64,000 nucleotides of DNA from Arthrobacter sp. FW305-BF8 (GTDB lineage Bacteria > Actinomycetota > Actinomycetes > Actinomycetales > Micrococcaceae). Position 1 is the stretch's first letter; each line of letters opens with the position of its first letter. Position numbers and translations under genes: made by a program. Location: NCBI RefSeq assembly GCF_021789315.1, contig NZ_CP084561.1:124001-188000 (forward strand), in the 5' to 3' direction. Below, one piece after another: positions 34,301-42,493 of this stretch. The notes beneath the pieces are model-generated. The model saw only the letters and a list, made by a program, of their open reading frames with translations, had not been told where the DNA came from and made no database searches.

Positions 34301-34980
34301 ACTGGATGGACCGCATCCTCGGCGAGGGAATGCTAGACGCGTCGGTCGCCTACGGCTATTTCCCGGTGTTTTCCGAGGGCGAGCAGGTGGTGGTGCTGCA
34401 CCACGGCACGGATCCCGACGGCGTACTCGGCACCCCGGGACTCCTCGCCCCAGACGGCGGGTCAGGCGGTCCGATCGGCACCGAGCGGCTGCGGTTCGAC
34501 TTCCCGCGCCAGCGCCGCGACCGGCACCTGTGCCTCGCCGACTTCGTGCGCTCGCGCGAATCGGGGCGGATCGACGTGCTGCCGGTGCAGCTGGTCACCG
34601 CCGGCGGCAATGTCGATGAGGTGACCGCGAAGCTCTTCGCCGGCGATCACTACCGCGATTACTACGAGCTCAACGGTCTGGTCATGCAGCTCACCGAGGC
34701 GCTGGCGGAGTTCTGGCATGCGCGCATCCGCTCCGAGCTGGGCTTCGCGGCCGAGGAGCCGAAGGACAAGGCCGGCCTGTTCAAGCTCGACTACCGCGGC
34801 GCGCGCTTCTCGCTCGGATACCCCGCGTGCCCTGACATGGAGGACCGCCGCAAGGTGGTGGAACTGCTGCACCCCGAGCGGATGGGCGTGGTCCTGAGCG
34901 ACGAGCTGATGCTGCACCCCGAGCAGTCCACCGACGCGTTCGTGTTCCACCACCCGGAGGCGAAGTACTTCAAGGTGTGA
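31321..34980 (+). CDS. metH: Methionine synthase, cobalamin-dependent
   Basis: 1219-residue MetH, full length. Order of domains: homocysteine-binding barrel with zinc cysteines in GLNCATGP (about 239) and GGCCGTTP (about 304-305); pterin (methyl-tetrahydrofolate) domain from ERTNANGSKAF; the cobalamin cap; the B12 domain with RGDVHDIGKN (Asp-x-His-x-x-Gly, about residues 771-776) whose His ligates cobalt; and the C-terminal AdoMet reactivation domain (PPFWGTRI, YFPVF, ARFSLGYPACPD). It methylates homocysteine to methionine in the cytoplasm. Its 3' end overlaps the convergent ECF gene by 11 bases. No cobalamin or SAM riboswitch can fit in the 47-base upstream gap. Only the B12-dependent enzyme is in the window. 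Confidence 0.97.
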   Translation: MPRFALDIDSVPRPVRSQELLDAVNQRVVIADGAMGTMLQDRELSLETDFQGLEGCNEILNDTRPDVIGDIHDAYFAVGIDAVETNTFGANWSNLSDYGIDDRIEELARKGAKIARERAEAAEKTDGRMRWVLGSMGPGTKLPSLGHTSYDYLKQTFALQAEGLIDGGADAFLIETSQDLLQTKAAVNGCKQAIVARGIRLPIFVEVTVETTGTMLMGSEIGAALTALEPLGVDAIGLNCATGPDEMSEHLRHLSKQSSVAIACMPNAGLPVLTADGAHYPLSPSELATSHEQFVREFGLGLVGGCCGTTPEHMAAVVERLAPFRSNENDGGTSPATGSKTAGRVPTEREAGIASLYQHVNFDQESSYLAIGERTNANGSKAFRQAMLEERWDDCVDIAREQIRVGAHLLDVCIDYVGRDGVADIKEVVSRFASASTLPLVIDSTEPPVLQAGLEHIGGRPVINSVNYEDGDGPDSRFARIMPLVKEHGTAVIALTIDEHGQARTTEGKVAIASRLIDALVGEWGMRVEDIIVDALTFPIATGQEETRRDGIETIEAIRQITTKYPGIHTTLGVSNVSFGLNPAARIVLNSVFLHEAVEAGLSSGIIDAAKIVPLASLPEEQRKVALDLVWDRREYDADGNVTYDPLASMLDMFAGVDTAALRDQRAAELAALPTGERLQRRIIDGEGKGLEEDLDLARSEGMSPLGIINDQLLEGMKVVGERFGAGEMQLPFVLQSAEVMKNAVALLEPHMEKSDASGKGTMVIATVRGDVHDIGKNLVDIILTNNGYKVINLGIKQPIADIIAAAEEHNADVIGMSGLLVKSTVVMKENLAELQSRGLGKKWPVILGGAALTRAYVEQDLAGQFDGEVRYAKDAFEGLSLMEPLVRVARGEAPDAVGLPALKKRIHKGGPKFKVTEPEAMPGRSDVASDNTVPSPPFWGTRIVRGVALHDFAAFLDERATFMGQWGLKPGRGEDGASYEELVEREGRPRLRYWMDRILGEGMLDASVAYGYFPVFSEGEQVVVLHHGTDPDGVLGTPGLLAPDGGSGGPIGTERLRFDFPRQRRDRHLCLADFVRSRESGRIDVLPVQLVTAGGNVDEVTAKLFAGDHYRDYYELNGLVMQLTEALAEFWHARIRSELGFAAEEPKDKAGLFKLDYRGARFSLGYPACPDMEDRRKVVELLHPERMGVVLSDELMLHPEQSTDAFVFHHPEAKYFKV

Positions 34981-37885
34981 GCTGGCGCCGGTCCTTGTCC
35001 TGCACAGATTGAGCCCGGGCGGGTAGCCCGCCCGGGCCAGCACCCGCGCTGGAGACCGGCTTCACCCGCCGGAACGCGGCGAGAATTGCCCGCCCCACCA
35101 CCGCGATACCGATGATCGTGGTGACGGCACGCAGGGTGTCCCATCCCGCCGTCGAGGTCAAAAGCGAATAGAGCAGGAAGCTGCTGAGGTTGGTGGCCAG
35201 CGGCGCGCCGGGCACGTAGGAGATGCCCGTGCCGGCGCCGACGGCGAAGGGCCAGAACCACAGATTGGTCAGGAGGCCGAACACGTAGGACGCCAGAACG
35301 CCATAGCCGCAAAGCATCCACAGTTCAGCCCGTCCCCGAACCCGGCGGGGGAGCAGACCTGCCCCGGCGCCCACCCACGCACAGGCGAAAATCTGGAATG
35401 GCGACCATGGGCCGATGCCGCTCCACAAGGCGCTTGAGACGGCGATGGTGGCGGCACCGAGGAGCATGCCGAAACGCGCGCCGAAGGCCCGGCCGGCCAG
35501 GATCAGCAGGATAAAGACTGCCTCCACACCCCCGACGCCGGTGCTGGCCACCCGCACCGCCGACCCGACGGCTGCCAGGACGCCGAGCAATGCCACCGTG
35601 TGTGCGGAGCGGACCGAGCCGTCGAGGGACAGCACGATGGCAACGACGGCAACGGGGGCAATGGCCAGCGCCGCGTAGGGGACGGCCGCGGCGGCATCCT
35701 CCGGGAGTGCCGCAGCGAGCAATGGCCAGCAGAACGCTGCGAGGGCCAGGAGGTTTGCCGCGGCGAGAACAGTGAGCTCGACGCCCCGCGGCATCCGGAT
35801 GCCACGGGCTTTTTTGCCAGCTGGAGTTTCTGGCAGCGGCTCCACGAATCGCGGTGCTGCGATGCGTTCTGCTGTTTGAATTCGTTGCGCTGCGGCGCGT
35901 TGCGCTGTCTCGTCACTGGCCGGGCCGGATTCTGCCGCGGTTGCGGGGGCGAAGCCGTCACGCATCGGGAGGATCCGGGCGCCGAGGCCGTGTGCAAAAT
36001 CGAGGTCGTGGGTGGCGATCAGGACCGCCGCGCCCTCGTCCGCTGCGGCCCGCAGCGCCGCCGAGACTGCTGTGCGCGCAGCCGCATCGAGTCCGCGGGT
36101 GGGCTCATCGATCAGGAGTACCTGGGGACTGTCCATGCTCTGCAGTGCGATGGCAAGGATCCTGCGTTCGCCTGCGGAGAGGTCCCGCGGATGCTCGTGG
36201 CCGATGGGCATCGTGGCGTCTCCGCGCAACCGGGCAAGGTGCGAATCCGCAGACCTTGGGGGAAGGCGGTCACTGCCAGAGCGTCGCCAGGCGCGCGTCA
36301 GGCGACGCTCTGCCGCGCGGAGCTCTGCTGCGACGGTGTCCCTTGTGAAGAGGTCGTCCGAAGCGTCCGGCACCAGGGCGACCCGGCCGCCGTCGCCCGT
36401 GCCGCCGTCGCCCGTGCCGCCGTCGACCGTTCCTTCAGTCAGTGTGCCTTCACCGAGGGCGAGTGCCACAAGGAGGGACGACTTCCCGGCACCGTTGGGC
36501 CCCACCAGGGCGACCACTTCACCGCGGTGCAGGGTCAGGGACGCGCTGCGCACGAGCGGCCTGCCCTCGCGGTGCACGGCGAGGTCGCTCGCTGCCAGCA
36601 CAGGCGCGGGTTCCGCCCGCTTTTCCGGCGGCTGTGGCGGCGTTGGACGGCCGGCGGCCGGGGGCAAAGGTGCGGGAGCAACGCCCGGCACCAGGGCGCC
36701 GTCGTCGATGTTCCACCATGAGTCGGCAACGGGTACGAGCGGGTCCGCCCGGTGCTCCGCGACGATAACGCAGACACCCTCGTCGTGTGCAAGGGTGTTG
36801 AGCACCGCGATGACGCGTGCGCGTGCTGCGGTGTCGAGGTCGGCCAGGGGCTCGTCAACCAGGAGGAGGGCCGGATGCTCCACCACCGCGGCGGCGATGG
36901 CTACGAGCGCTGCCTCCCCAGCCGAGAGGGTGCTGACATTCCGGTCCAGCAGCGCCGACACCCCGATGCGCTCCGCGACCTCCAGCACCGGGACCTTGGC
37001 GGTGCTGGATGCCACGCCGCGCAGCTCAAGTGCGAGGGCGATTTCGTCCCGGACCCGGGTGGTGGCGAATGCGGCGCGCGGATTCTGCAGTACGGCGCCG
37101 ATGAGGCGCGCGGTATCGCGCGGCGGTGCGGTGGCACGGTCCGTTCCGGCGACGCATACCGTCCCGGAAATTTCCCCACCGTCAACGTGGGAGAGGAGGC
37201 CCGCGATGCCCCGCAGGATGGTGGACTTGCCGGAGCCCGTCGGCCCGGTAATCACCGTGATCGAACCGCTCGACGGCGCAAAATCGGCGACGTGCACCTG
37301 CGCGTCACCGATACGGAATTGTGCACCCCGGACGAGAACCGGCGCTTCGATGCCACTGAGGGGGTGGTGTGCTGCCCGGCTCCCGAAGCCGCGCAGCTCC
37401 AGGGCCGCGGCAACCCGGCTTGCATGCTCGAGGGTGCGCTCGAGTACGGGAACCAGGGCGCGGGGCCCGAAGCGTTCGCCCCGCAACCGAAATGCCAGGC
37501 GCACGGACTTCACGGCGTCGGAGAGCGCCGGGAGCGCCGCCCAGGCCACCACAAGCATCCGGGCTAGGCCCTGCATGGGGCCGCCTCGGGCCAGGTGCAC
37601 GAAGCCGCGGGCCACGTCCACCCAGGCGTTGAGCACGCCGAAACCCAGGATCATCCCGGCAATCGGCAGGGCGGACAGGACCGCCTCCCACAGGCCAGGT
37701 GCTGTGACCGGACCGAGGAGGACCACATGGGCGTACGGGGCAGGCAGCGGCACCGGGGGTATGTTGAGCAGAACCGGGCCATCGGTGCCCGCCCCGTTGA
37801 AAAGGATGCGGTAGATGACCCGCGCCGCGATGAAGACGGCAGCGAGAGCCGCCGCTGCGCGTAACGGCGCGGGTCGAAAGGTCAC
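34970..37885 (-). CDS. Single-chain ECF transporter: EcfT-EcfA-EcfA-EcfS fusion
   Basis: 971 residues carrying every part of an energy-coupling-factor importer. Residues 1-170 are an EcfT domain: hydrophobic segments and the coupling motif ALELRGFGSR. Residues about 180-400 are ATPase 1 (Walker A GPTGSGKST 214-222, signature LSAGE, Walker B LLLVDEPLADLD). About 430-640 are ATPase 2 (Walker A GPNGAGKSS about 460, signature LSAGERRI, Walker B LLIDEPTRGLD about 589). About 695-945 is a multi-spanning substrate-binding S domain (GRAFGARFGMLLGAATIAVS, GPWSPFQIFACAWVGAGAG). A Pro-rich linker joins the ATPases. The start is a GTG overlapping the lipoprotein stop by four bases. The metH neighbour suggests cobalamin as substrate; that is inference. 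Confidence 0.88.
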   Translation of the reverse strand: MTFRPAPLRAAAALAAVFIAARVIYRILFNGAGTDGPVLLNIPPVPLPAPYAHVVLLGPVTAPGLWEAVLSALPIAGMILGFGVLNAWVDVARGFVHLARGGPMQGLARMLVVAWAALPALSDAVKSVRLAFRLRGERFGPRALVPVLERTLEHASRVAAALELRGFGSRAAHHPLSGIEAPVLVRGAQFRIGDAQVHVADFAPSSGSITVITGPTGSGKSTILRGIAGLLSHVDGGEISGTVCVAGTDRATAPPRDTARLIGAVLQNPRAAFATTRVRDEIALALELRGVASSTAKVPVLEVAERIGVSALLDRNVSTLSAGEAALVAIAAAVVEHPALLLVDEPLADLDTAARARVIAVLNTLAHDEGVCVIVAEHRADPLVPVADSWWNIDDGALVPGVAPAPLPPAAGRPTPPQPPEKRAEPAPVLAASDLAVHREGRPLVRSASLTLHRGEVVALVGPNGAGKSSLLVALALGEGTLTEGTVDGGTGDGGTGDGGRVALVPDASDDLFTRDTVAAELRAAERRLTRAWRRSGSDRLPPRSADSHLARLRGDATMPIGHEHPRDLSAGERRILAIALQSMDSPQVLLIDEPTRGLDAAARTAVSAALRAAADEGAAVLIATHDLDFAHGLGARILPMRDGFAPATAAESGPASDETAQRAAAQRIQTAERIAAPRFVEPLPETPAGKKARGIRMPRGVELTVLAAANLLALAAFCWPLLAAALPEDAAAAVPYAALAIAPVAVVAIVLSLDGSVRSAHTVALLGVLAAVGSAVRVASTGVGGVEAVFILLILAGRAFGARFGMLLGAATIAVSSALWSGIGPWSPFQIFACAWVGAGAGLLPRRVRGRAELWMLCGYGVLASYVFGLLTNLWFWPFAVGAGTGISYVPGAPLATNLSSFLLYSLLTSTAGWDTLRAVTTIIGIAVVGRAILAAFRRVKPVSSAGAGPGGLPARAQSVQDKDRRQLTP
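36387..36430 (-). repeat. 15-bp tandem repeat inside the ECF gene
   Basis: CCGCCGTCGCCCGTG occurs at 36387-36401 and 36402-36416, with a third, diverged copy to 36430. It encodes the Gly/Asp/Thr-rich stretch TVDGGTGDGGTGDGG in a surface loop of ATPase 2. The copy number may vary between strains without breaking the frame. Confidence 0.8.
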
Positions 37886-38439
37886 GCCGCGGGTGCGGCC
37901 GGTGCGCCGTCGACCGTGTAGAGCAGTTCCAGGCTCTGTCCCGGGCTCACCTTCAGGGTGGCCAGGCCTTCCTGCGCATATGCCCAGGCGCCGGAGGCAG
38001 GCTTAACCCAGAGCGACCAGTAGGCAAAGGCGGCCGGCACCTTCTTGCATTCTTCCCGGTACGTGCCGCCCTTGTGGGTGATGTCGAAGTCTGCGGCGGG
38101 CACACCGTTTACACGGCACACCAGTTCCTTGGGATATTGGTCAGTGCCCTCAGTCTTCACCTTGGCCTCGTCGAGGACCTTGGACGCGAGAGTCGGCGCG
38201 TCCACAGGCACGCAAACGGACGTATCGGCGGCGGCCTGCTTCAGGGCGCCCGAATCGACGATGACCTTCACACCGGCGCAGGGCCCGGCGGCGGCGCTGG
38301 ATGAAGCCGCTGCCGTGGAAGCCGGTGCAGAGGTGGAGGGCTGGGTGGCGGCCGGCGTGGAGCAGGCGGCGAGCGTAAAGAGGAGACCTGCGGCGGCGAG
38401 GGAGCTCGCGGCGGCGGTGCGGATCTTAGTCAAAGTCAC
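37882..38439 (-). CDS. Lipoprotein, DUF4430-like, ECF-associated
   Basis: 185 residues. Signal peptide AASSLAAAGLLFTLAAC with Cys at about 26 as lipidation site, then a long Ala/Ser/Thr/Pro linker and a small C-terminal domain (PKELVCRVNGVPAADFD, AYWSLWVKPASGAWAYAQEG, VSPGQSLELLYTVDG). The pattern of an aromatic YW-W...W-YA-G core resembles the DUF4430/transcobalamin-like domain that often accompanies cobalamin ECF systems. The start is a GTG at 38439. It overlaps the ECF gene as GTGA, so the products act together, probably as an extracellular capture aid for the S domain. The family call is by eye only. Confidence 0.72.
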   Translation of the reverse strand: MTLTKIRTAAASSLAAAGLLFTLAACSTPAATQPSTSAPASTAAASSSAAAGPCAGVKVIVDSGALKQAAADTSVCVPVDAPTLASKVLDEAKVKTEGTDQYPKELVCRVNGVPAADFDITHKGGTYREECKKVPAAFAYWSLWVKPASGAWAYAQEGLATLKVSPGQSLELLYTVDGAPAAPAA

Positions 38440-38527
38440 CAGTCAAGGGTAGGGCGTTGCCTGTCCGGATCAGGATGCCGTCGTGTTGTGTGACGTTGGA
38501 TGCGGGCAAATAAGAATCCGCCAGGAG

Positions 38528-39448
38528 CTACCCGGCGGCCCACGCAACAACCAGCAGCGCCCCCACACACAGGATGGTGGTGCAGAGAATCACGTCGCGG
38601 GCCACGGTCATGCCCCGCCCGTAGGGGGAGGCGAAGAGGAACACGTTCTGCGCGGTGGGCAGCGTCCCCATGATCACGCTGGCGAGCAAGTGCTGCCCCT
38701 CCAGGCCAAAGACAAAACGCCCCAGCAGCCACACGATCAAAGGCATGCCGGCGATCTTCAGGAACGTGGCCACGAGGGTCTCGGTCCGGCCGTCATCCTT
38801 CTGCAGCGGCGCCCTCCCGGCAAGAGACAGGCCAAAGGCGAGAAGAACCATGGGAACGGCCCCGCCGGCCAGCATGTCGATGGGTTTCTGCAGCAGGTCG
38901 GGTTCCTGCCAGCCTGTCAGTGCCACCACGACGCCGAGCGCCGAGGCGATGATCATGGGGTTGGACAGCGGCTGGAGAAGCACCTTCTTCCACGAAATCC
39001 GTGCCCCGCCGAAGATTCCCAGCAGCATGAGGTAGAACGGTGCCAGAACCAGGAGCTGCACCAGCAGCACCGGCGCCACGTGCTGGGCGGTGCCGACGGC
39101 GTACAGCGAGACCGGAATGCCGATGTTGTTGGCGTTCGCGTAGCTGCTGGCCATCGCGCCGACGGCGGTTTCCGCGGCCGGGCGCCGGAAGAACAGGAAG
39201 CTGAGCAGCCAGTAAAGAAGCCCCACTGCCGCTGCCGAAAGCAGCGCCAGCGGGGCGTCGGTGCCGAGGGCCGCCCGGATGTCCGAGCCGGCAACCACGG
39301 TGTAAAGCAGGGCGGGGTTGGTGATGTAGAAGGCGGTGCGGGTCAGTGCGCCCTGGACTTCCGGCCCCAGAATGCGGAACCTGGCAGCGAGGTAACCGAT
39401 GGCGATGACTGCCGAAACGATGAGTATTCCGGAGACAACGCCGCCCAC
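38528..39448 (-). CDS. AEC (auxin efflux carrier) family transporter
   Basis: 306 residues with about ten hydrophobic segments. AEC features include the N-terminal IAIGYLAARFRILG, the central NANNIGIPVSLYAVG and a C-terminal half repeat with SVIMGTLPTAQNVFLFA. The family moves small organic acids such as malate and malonate out of or into the cell. The start is a GTG at 39448 with AAGGG upstream. It lies 78 bases after gudD on the same strand, but a strong hairpin lies between, so co-transcription is uncertain. A link to sugar-acid metabolism is plausible from position only. Confidence 0.87.
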   Translation of the reverse strand: MGGVVSGILIVSAVIAIGYLAARFRILGPEVQGALTRTAFYITNPALLYTVVAGSDIRAALGTDAPLALLSAAAVGLLYWLLSFLFFRRPAAETAVGAMASSYANANNIGIPVSLYAVGTAQHVAPVLLVQLLVLAPFYLMLLGIFGGARISWKKVLLQPLSNPMIIASALGVVVALTGWQEPDLLQKPIDMLAGGAVPMVLLAFGLSLAGRAPLQKDDGRTETLVATFLKIAGMPLIVWLLGRFVFGLEGQHLLASVIMGTLPTAQNVFLFASPYGRGMTVARDVILCTTILCVGALLVVAWAAG

Positions 39449-39473
39449 TCTTGACCCTTCTGTTTATGTGCAC

Positions 39474-39515
39474 TCCGCACGGCCGCCCCCTGTTGCGTGG
39501 GGGCGGCCGTGCGGA
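39474..39515 (-). terminator. 17-bp hairpin after gudD
   Basis: Perfect inverted repeat TCCGCACGGCCGCCCCC / GGGGGCGGCCGTGCGGA with an 8-base loop, between the gudD stop (39527) and the AEC start. No T-tract follows on the minus strand. It is the strongest hairpin in the window. Confidence 0.7.
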
Positions 39516-39526
39516 AGTCTAGTAAC

Positions 39527-40855
39527 TTACCTGACCAGGCAGGGCCGCTTCGGGTCGAAGGACCAGCCGTCGATGTAGTACTGCATGCCGATGCTGTCGT
39601 CGCGGGCATCCAGTCCGTGCTTCAGGTACAGCTGGTGCGCCTTGTCCAGCGCCTCGCGGTCCAGTTCGATGCCGAGTCCCGGCGCGGCCGGAACCTCGAT
39701 GGCACCGCCCTTGATCTGCAGCGGGTTCTTGGTGAGGCCCTGCCCGTCCTGCCAGATCCAGTGGGTGTCCAGCGCGGTGATCTCGCCGGGGGCGGCCGCG
39801 CCCGTGTGCGTGAACATGGCCAGCGAGATATCGAAGTGGTTGTTCGAGTGCGAACCCCAGGTCAGGCCGAACTCGTTGCACAGCTGCGCCACGCGGACAG
39901 AACCATGCATGGTCCAGAAGTGCGGGTCGGCCAGCGGGATGTCCACGGCGTTGCTGCGGATGGCGTGCGCCATTTCGCGCCAGTCCGTGGCGATCATGTT
40001 GGTGGCCGTTTTCAGACCGGTGGCACGGCGGAACTCGGCCATGACCTCGCGCCCGGAGAAGCGGCCTTCGGCGCCGCAGGGGTCTTCGGCGTAGGCCACG
40101 ACGCCCTGCATCCGCTTGCCCAGCCGGATGGCTTCCTCGAGCAGCCAGCCGCCGTTCGGGTCCAGCGTGACACGCGCATCGGGGAAGCGCTTGGCCAGTG
40201 CGGTGACCACGTCCACTTCGTCGTCGCCGGACAGCACGCCGCCCTTGAGCTTGAAGTCGCTGAAGCCGTAGCGCTCCTGCGCGGCTTCCGCCAGCGCCAC
40301 CACGGCCTCTGGGGTCATTGCCTCCTGGCGGCGCAGTTCCTCCCAGCAGTCCGACGGCGCCTCCTCCACGAGGTACGGCAGCTCCGTCCGCTTGTGGTCA
40401 CCCACGAAGAACAGGTAGCCCAGCATCGGCACGGACGTGCGCTGCTGGCCGTCGCCGAGCAGTTCGGCCACCGGGACGCCCAGGAACTGGCCGTGCAGGT
40501 CCAGCAGTGCGGACTCGACGGCGGTGACGGCGTGGACGGTGGTGCGCAGGTCGAAGGTCTGCAGGCCGCGGCCGCCGGCGTCGCGGTCCGCGAACGCCGC
40601 GGCGATCTCGCGCAGCAGCGAGCGGTAGCGGGCCACCGGCCTGCCGGCGATCAGCGCGCCGGCTTCCTCGATGGTGGTGCGGATCTTTTCGCCGCCCGGG
40701 ACCTCGCCCAGGCCAGTCCGGCCGTCGGAGTCGGTCACTATGACCACGTTCCGGGTGAAGAACGGCCCGTGCGCGCCGCTGAGGTTCATCAGCATGCTGT
40801 CGTAGCCCGCAACCGGGACTACCTCCACGCGGACGATTGTCGGCTGGGCGGTCAT
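39527..40855 (-). CDS. gudD: Glucarate dehydratase
   Basis: 442-residue enolase-superfamily enzyme that dehydrates D-glucarate (and usually L-idarate) to 5-keto-4-deoxyglucarate. Key parts: N-terminal NLSGAHGPFFTRN, catalytic K-x-K in SDFKLKGGV, metal ligands in TLDPNGGW and AEDPCGAEG, TATNMIATDWRE, and the catalytic His-Asp partner in WGSHSNNHFD. These are specific to glucarate dehydratases. The ATG overlaps the stop of the aldehyde dehydrogenase gene as ATGA. Third gene of the kdgD-dehydrogenase-gudD operon. Confidence 0.96.
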   Translation of the reverse strand: MTAQPTIVRVEVVPVAGYDSMLMNLSGAHGPFFTRNVVIVTDSDGRTGLGEVPGGEKIRTTIEEAGALIAGRPVARYRSLLREIAAAFADRDAGGRGLQTFDLRTTVHAVTAVESALLDLHGQFLGVPVAELLGDGQQRTSVPMLGYLFFVGDHKRTELPYLVEEAPSDCWEELRRQEAMTPEAVVALAEAAQERYGFSDFKLKGGVLSGDDEVDVVTALAKRFPDARVTLDPNGGWLLEEAIRLGKRMQGVVAYAEDPCGAEGRFSGREVMAEFRRATGLKTATNMIATDWREMAHAIRSNAVDIPLADPHFWTMHGSVRVAQLCNEFGLTWGSHSNNHFDISLAMFTHTGAAAPGEITALDTHWIWQDGQGLTKNPLQIKGGAIEVPAAPGLGIELDREALDKAHQLYLKHGLDARDDSIGMQYYIDGWSFDPKRPCLVR

Positions 40856-42456
40856 GCGTTCACCTCTGCTTTCTCTGCAACGGGAACAACTTCGCCGTCG
40901 ATCCGGCGGTTCAGCTGCCAGGGGTTGGCGTCCTGGAGCGGTGCGGGCAGCAGTTCCTGGGGCAGGTTCTGGTAGGCGACCGGCCGGAGGAACCGGTTTA
41001 TGGCCAGCGTACCCACGGAGGTGGTGCGGGTGTCAGAGGTGGCGGGGAAGGGTCCGCCGTGGACCATGGCGTGGCCGACTTCGACGCCGGTGGGCCAGCC
41101 GTTCACGATGATGCGTCCCACCTTCTGTTCCAGCGCCGGGATCAGTTGTGCCGCCGTCGGGTAGTCCTCTTCGGTGAGCTGCAGGGAAGCGGTGAGCTGC
41201 CCCTCGATCCGGTTGGTGGCTTCCACGAGTTCCTCGGCGGAGGAGTAGCGGATCACCAGGGACGCCGCGCCGAAGATTTCCGCGTGCAGCACCTCGTTGC
41301 TGATGAAGTCGCGGATTTCCGTGCCGTAGATGGCCGGCGCCGGGGCGTTCTCGGTGGGGCCGGGGGTGCCGGTCCCGACGACGGTCACGTTCTCGGCGGC
41401 GCCAAGCGCCTCGGCCCCGGAGGTCCAGGAGCCGGCGATGCCTGCGGTCAGCATGGTCTGTCCGGCGCAGGCGGAAACAGCGCGGCCGACGGCGGCAGCG
41501 AGTTTGTCGCCTGCCTCACCGGCGGGGGCGAACAGCAGGCCGGGGGAGGTGCAGAGCTGGCCGGAGCTGCCGGTCACGGCGGTGACGTACTGCTGTGCCA
41601 GGGCGTCTACGTCACCCTTGAGGGCGCCGGGGAAGACGAAGACCGGGTTGAGCGAGGACATCTCCGCGTACACGGGGATGGGTTCCGGGCGGGCGGCGGC
41701 GGTGCGCATCAGGGCGATGCCGGCGCTCTGGGAACCGGTGAAGCCCACGGCCTTGATGGCCGGGTCCGCCACGAGGGCCTGGCCGATGCTGCTGCCCGGG
41801 CCGTAGATGAGGGAAAAAACGCCCGGGTGCAGTCCGAGGTCAGCAACGGCCTTGGCGATGGCCTGGCCTACGAGTTCGCTGGTGCCGGGGTGGGCGTTGT
41901 GCGCCTTGAAAACGACGGGGCAGCCGGCGGCGAGGGCAGAGGCGGTGTCCCCGCCCGCCGTCGAGAAGGCCAGCGGGAAGTTGCTGGCGCCGAAGACGGC
42001 GACAGGACCGAGCGGGATCTGGCGCTGGCGGATGTCGGCGCGCGGCAGCGGCGTGCGGTCCGGGATGGCCGGGTCGATGCGGACGCCGCGGAAGTCGCCC
42101 TGGCGGACCACGTTGGCGAAGAGCCGCAGCTGGCCGGTGGTGCGGGCGCGTTCACCCTGCAGCCGGGCTGCCGGCAGGCCCGTCTCCTGGCCCGCGCGGA
42201 CAATCAGGTCGTCGCCAATGGCTTCGATGTTGTCCGCAATGGCGTCCAGGAACGCAGCGTGGGTTTCGGGGTCAAGCGTGCTGAATGACGCGAAGGCCTC
42301 GGCGGCCGCGGCAGTGGCGGCCTTGAGCTGCTCCTCGCTGAGCAGGGTGTAGGCGGGCTCGAGCTGTTCATTGCTGGCCGGGTTGAAGGCGAAGGTGGTC
42401 TTGCCATCGCCTGCAACGGTTTGTCCGGCGATCAGGGAGTGTCCGGTAAGGGTCAC
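40852..42456 (-). CDS. 2-Oxoglutarate semialdehyde (2,5-dioxovalerate) dehydrogenase, NADP type
   Basis: 534-residue aldehyde dehydrogenase of the class that oxidises 2-oxoglutarate semialdehyde to 2-oxoglutarate. Motifs: VFGASNFPLAFSTAGGDT, KAHNAHPGTSELV, VGFTGSQSAG, the catalytic Glu in YAEMSSLNPVFVF and the nucleophile Cys in SSGQLCTSPG. The GTG at 42456 has AGGAGG upstream; longer forms lack this. It follows kdgD by 37 bases and overlaps gudD by four. It completes the hexarate pathway between the other two enzymes. Confidence 0.94.
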   Translation of the reverse strand: MTLTGHSLIAGQTVAGDGKTTFAFNPASNEQLEPAYTLLSEEQLKAATAAAAEAFASFSTLDPETHAAFLDAIADNIEAIGDDLIVRAGQETGLPAARLQGERARTTGQLRLFANVVRQGDFRGVRIDPAIPDRTPLPRADIRQRQIPLGPVAVFGASNFPLAFSTAGGDTASALAAGCPVVFKAHNAHPGTSELVGQAIAKAVADLGLHPGVFSLIYGPGSSIGQALVADPAIKAVGFTGSQSAGIALMRTAAARPEPIPVYAEMSSLNPVFVFPGALKGDVDALAQQYVTAVTGSSGQLCTSPGLLFAPAGEAGDKLAAAVGRAVSACAGQTMLTAGIAGSWTSGAEALGAAENVTVVGTGTPGPTENAPAPAIYGTEIRDFISNEVLHAEIFGAASLVIRYSSAEELVEATNRIEGQLTASLQLTEEDYPTAAQLIPALEQKVGRIIVNGWPTGVEVGHAMVHGGPFPATSDTRTTSVGTLAINRFLRPVAYQNLPQELLPAPLQDANPWQLNRRIDGEVVPVAEKAEVNA

Positions 42457-42493
42457 AGTTTGTTCCTCCTGGGTAAAGGTGGGAGCCGAAAGG

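Noticed and set aside
35600..37814. Long plus-strand open frames antisense to the ECF gene, up to 600 codons
   Set aside because: Shadow frames of high-GC codon bias; Arg/Pro/Ser-rich with no motif, while the minus frame has all ECF motifs.
38440..38527. Cobalamin riboswitch before the ECF lipoprotein gene
   Set aside because: The gap is 88 bases and lacks the conserved B12-box pattern; a full element needs about 200 bases.
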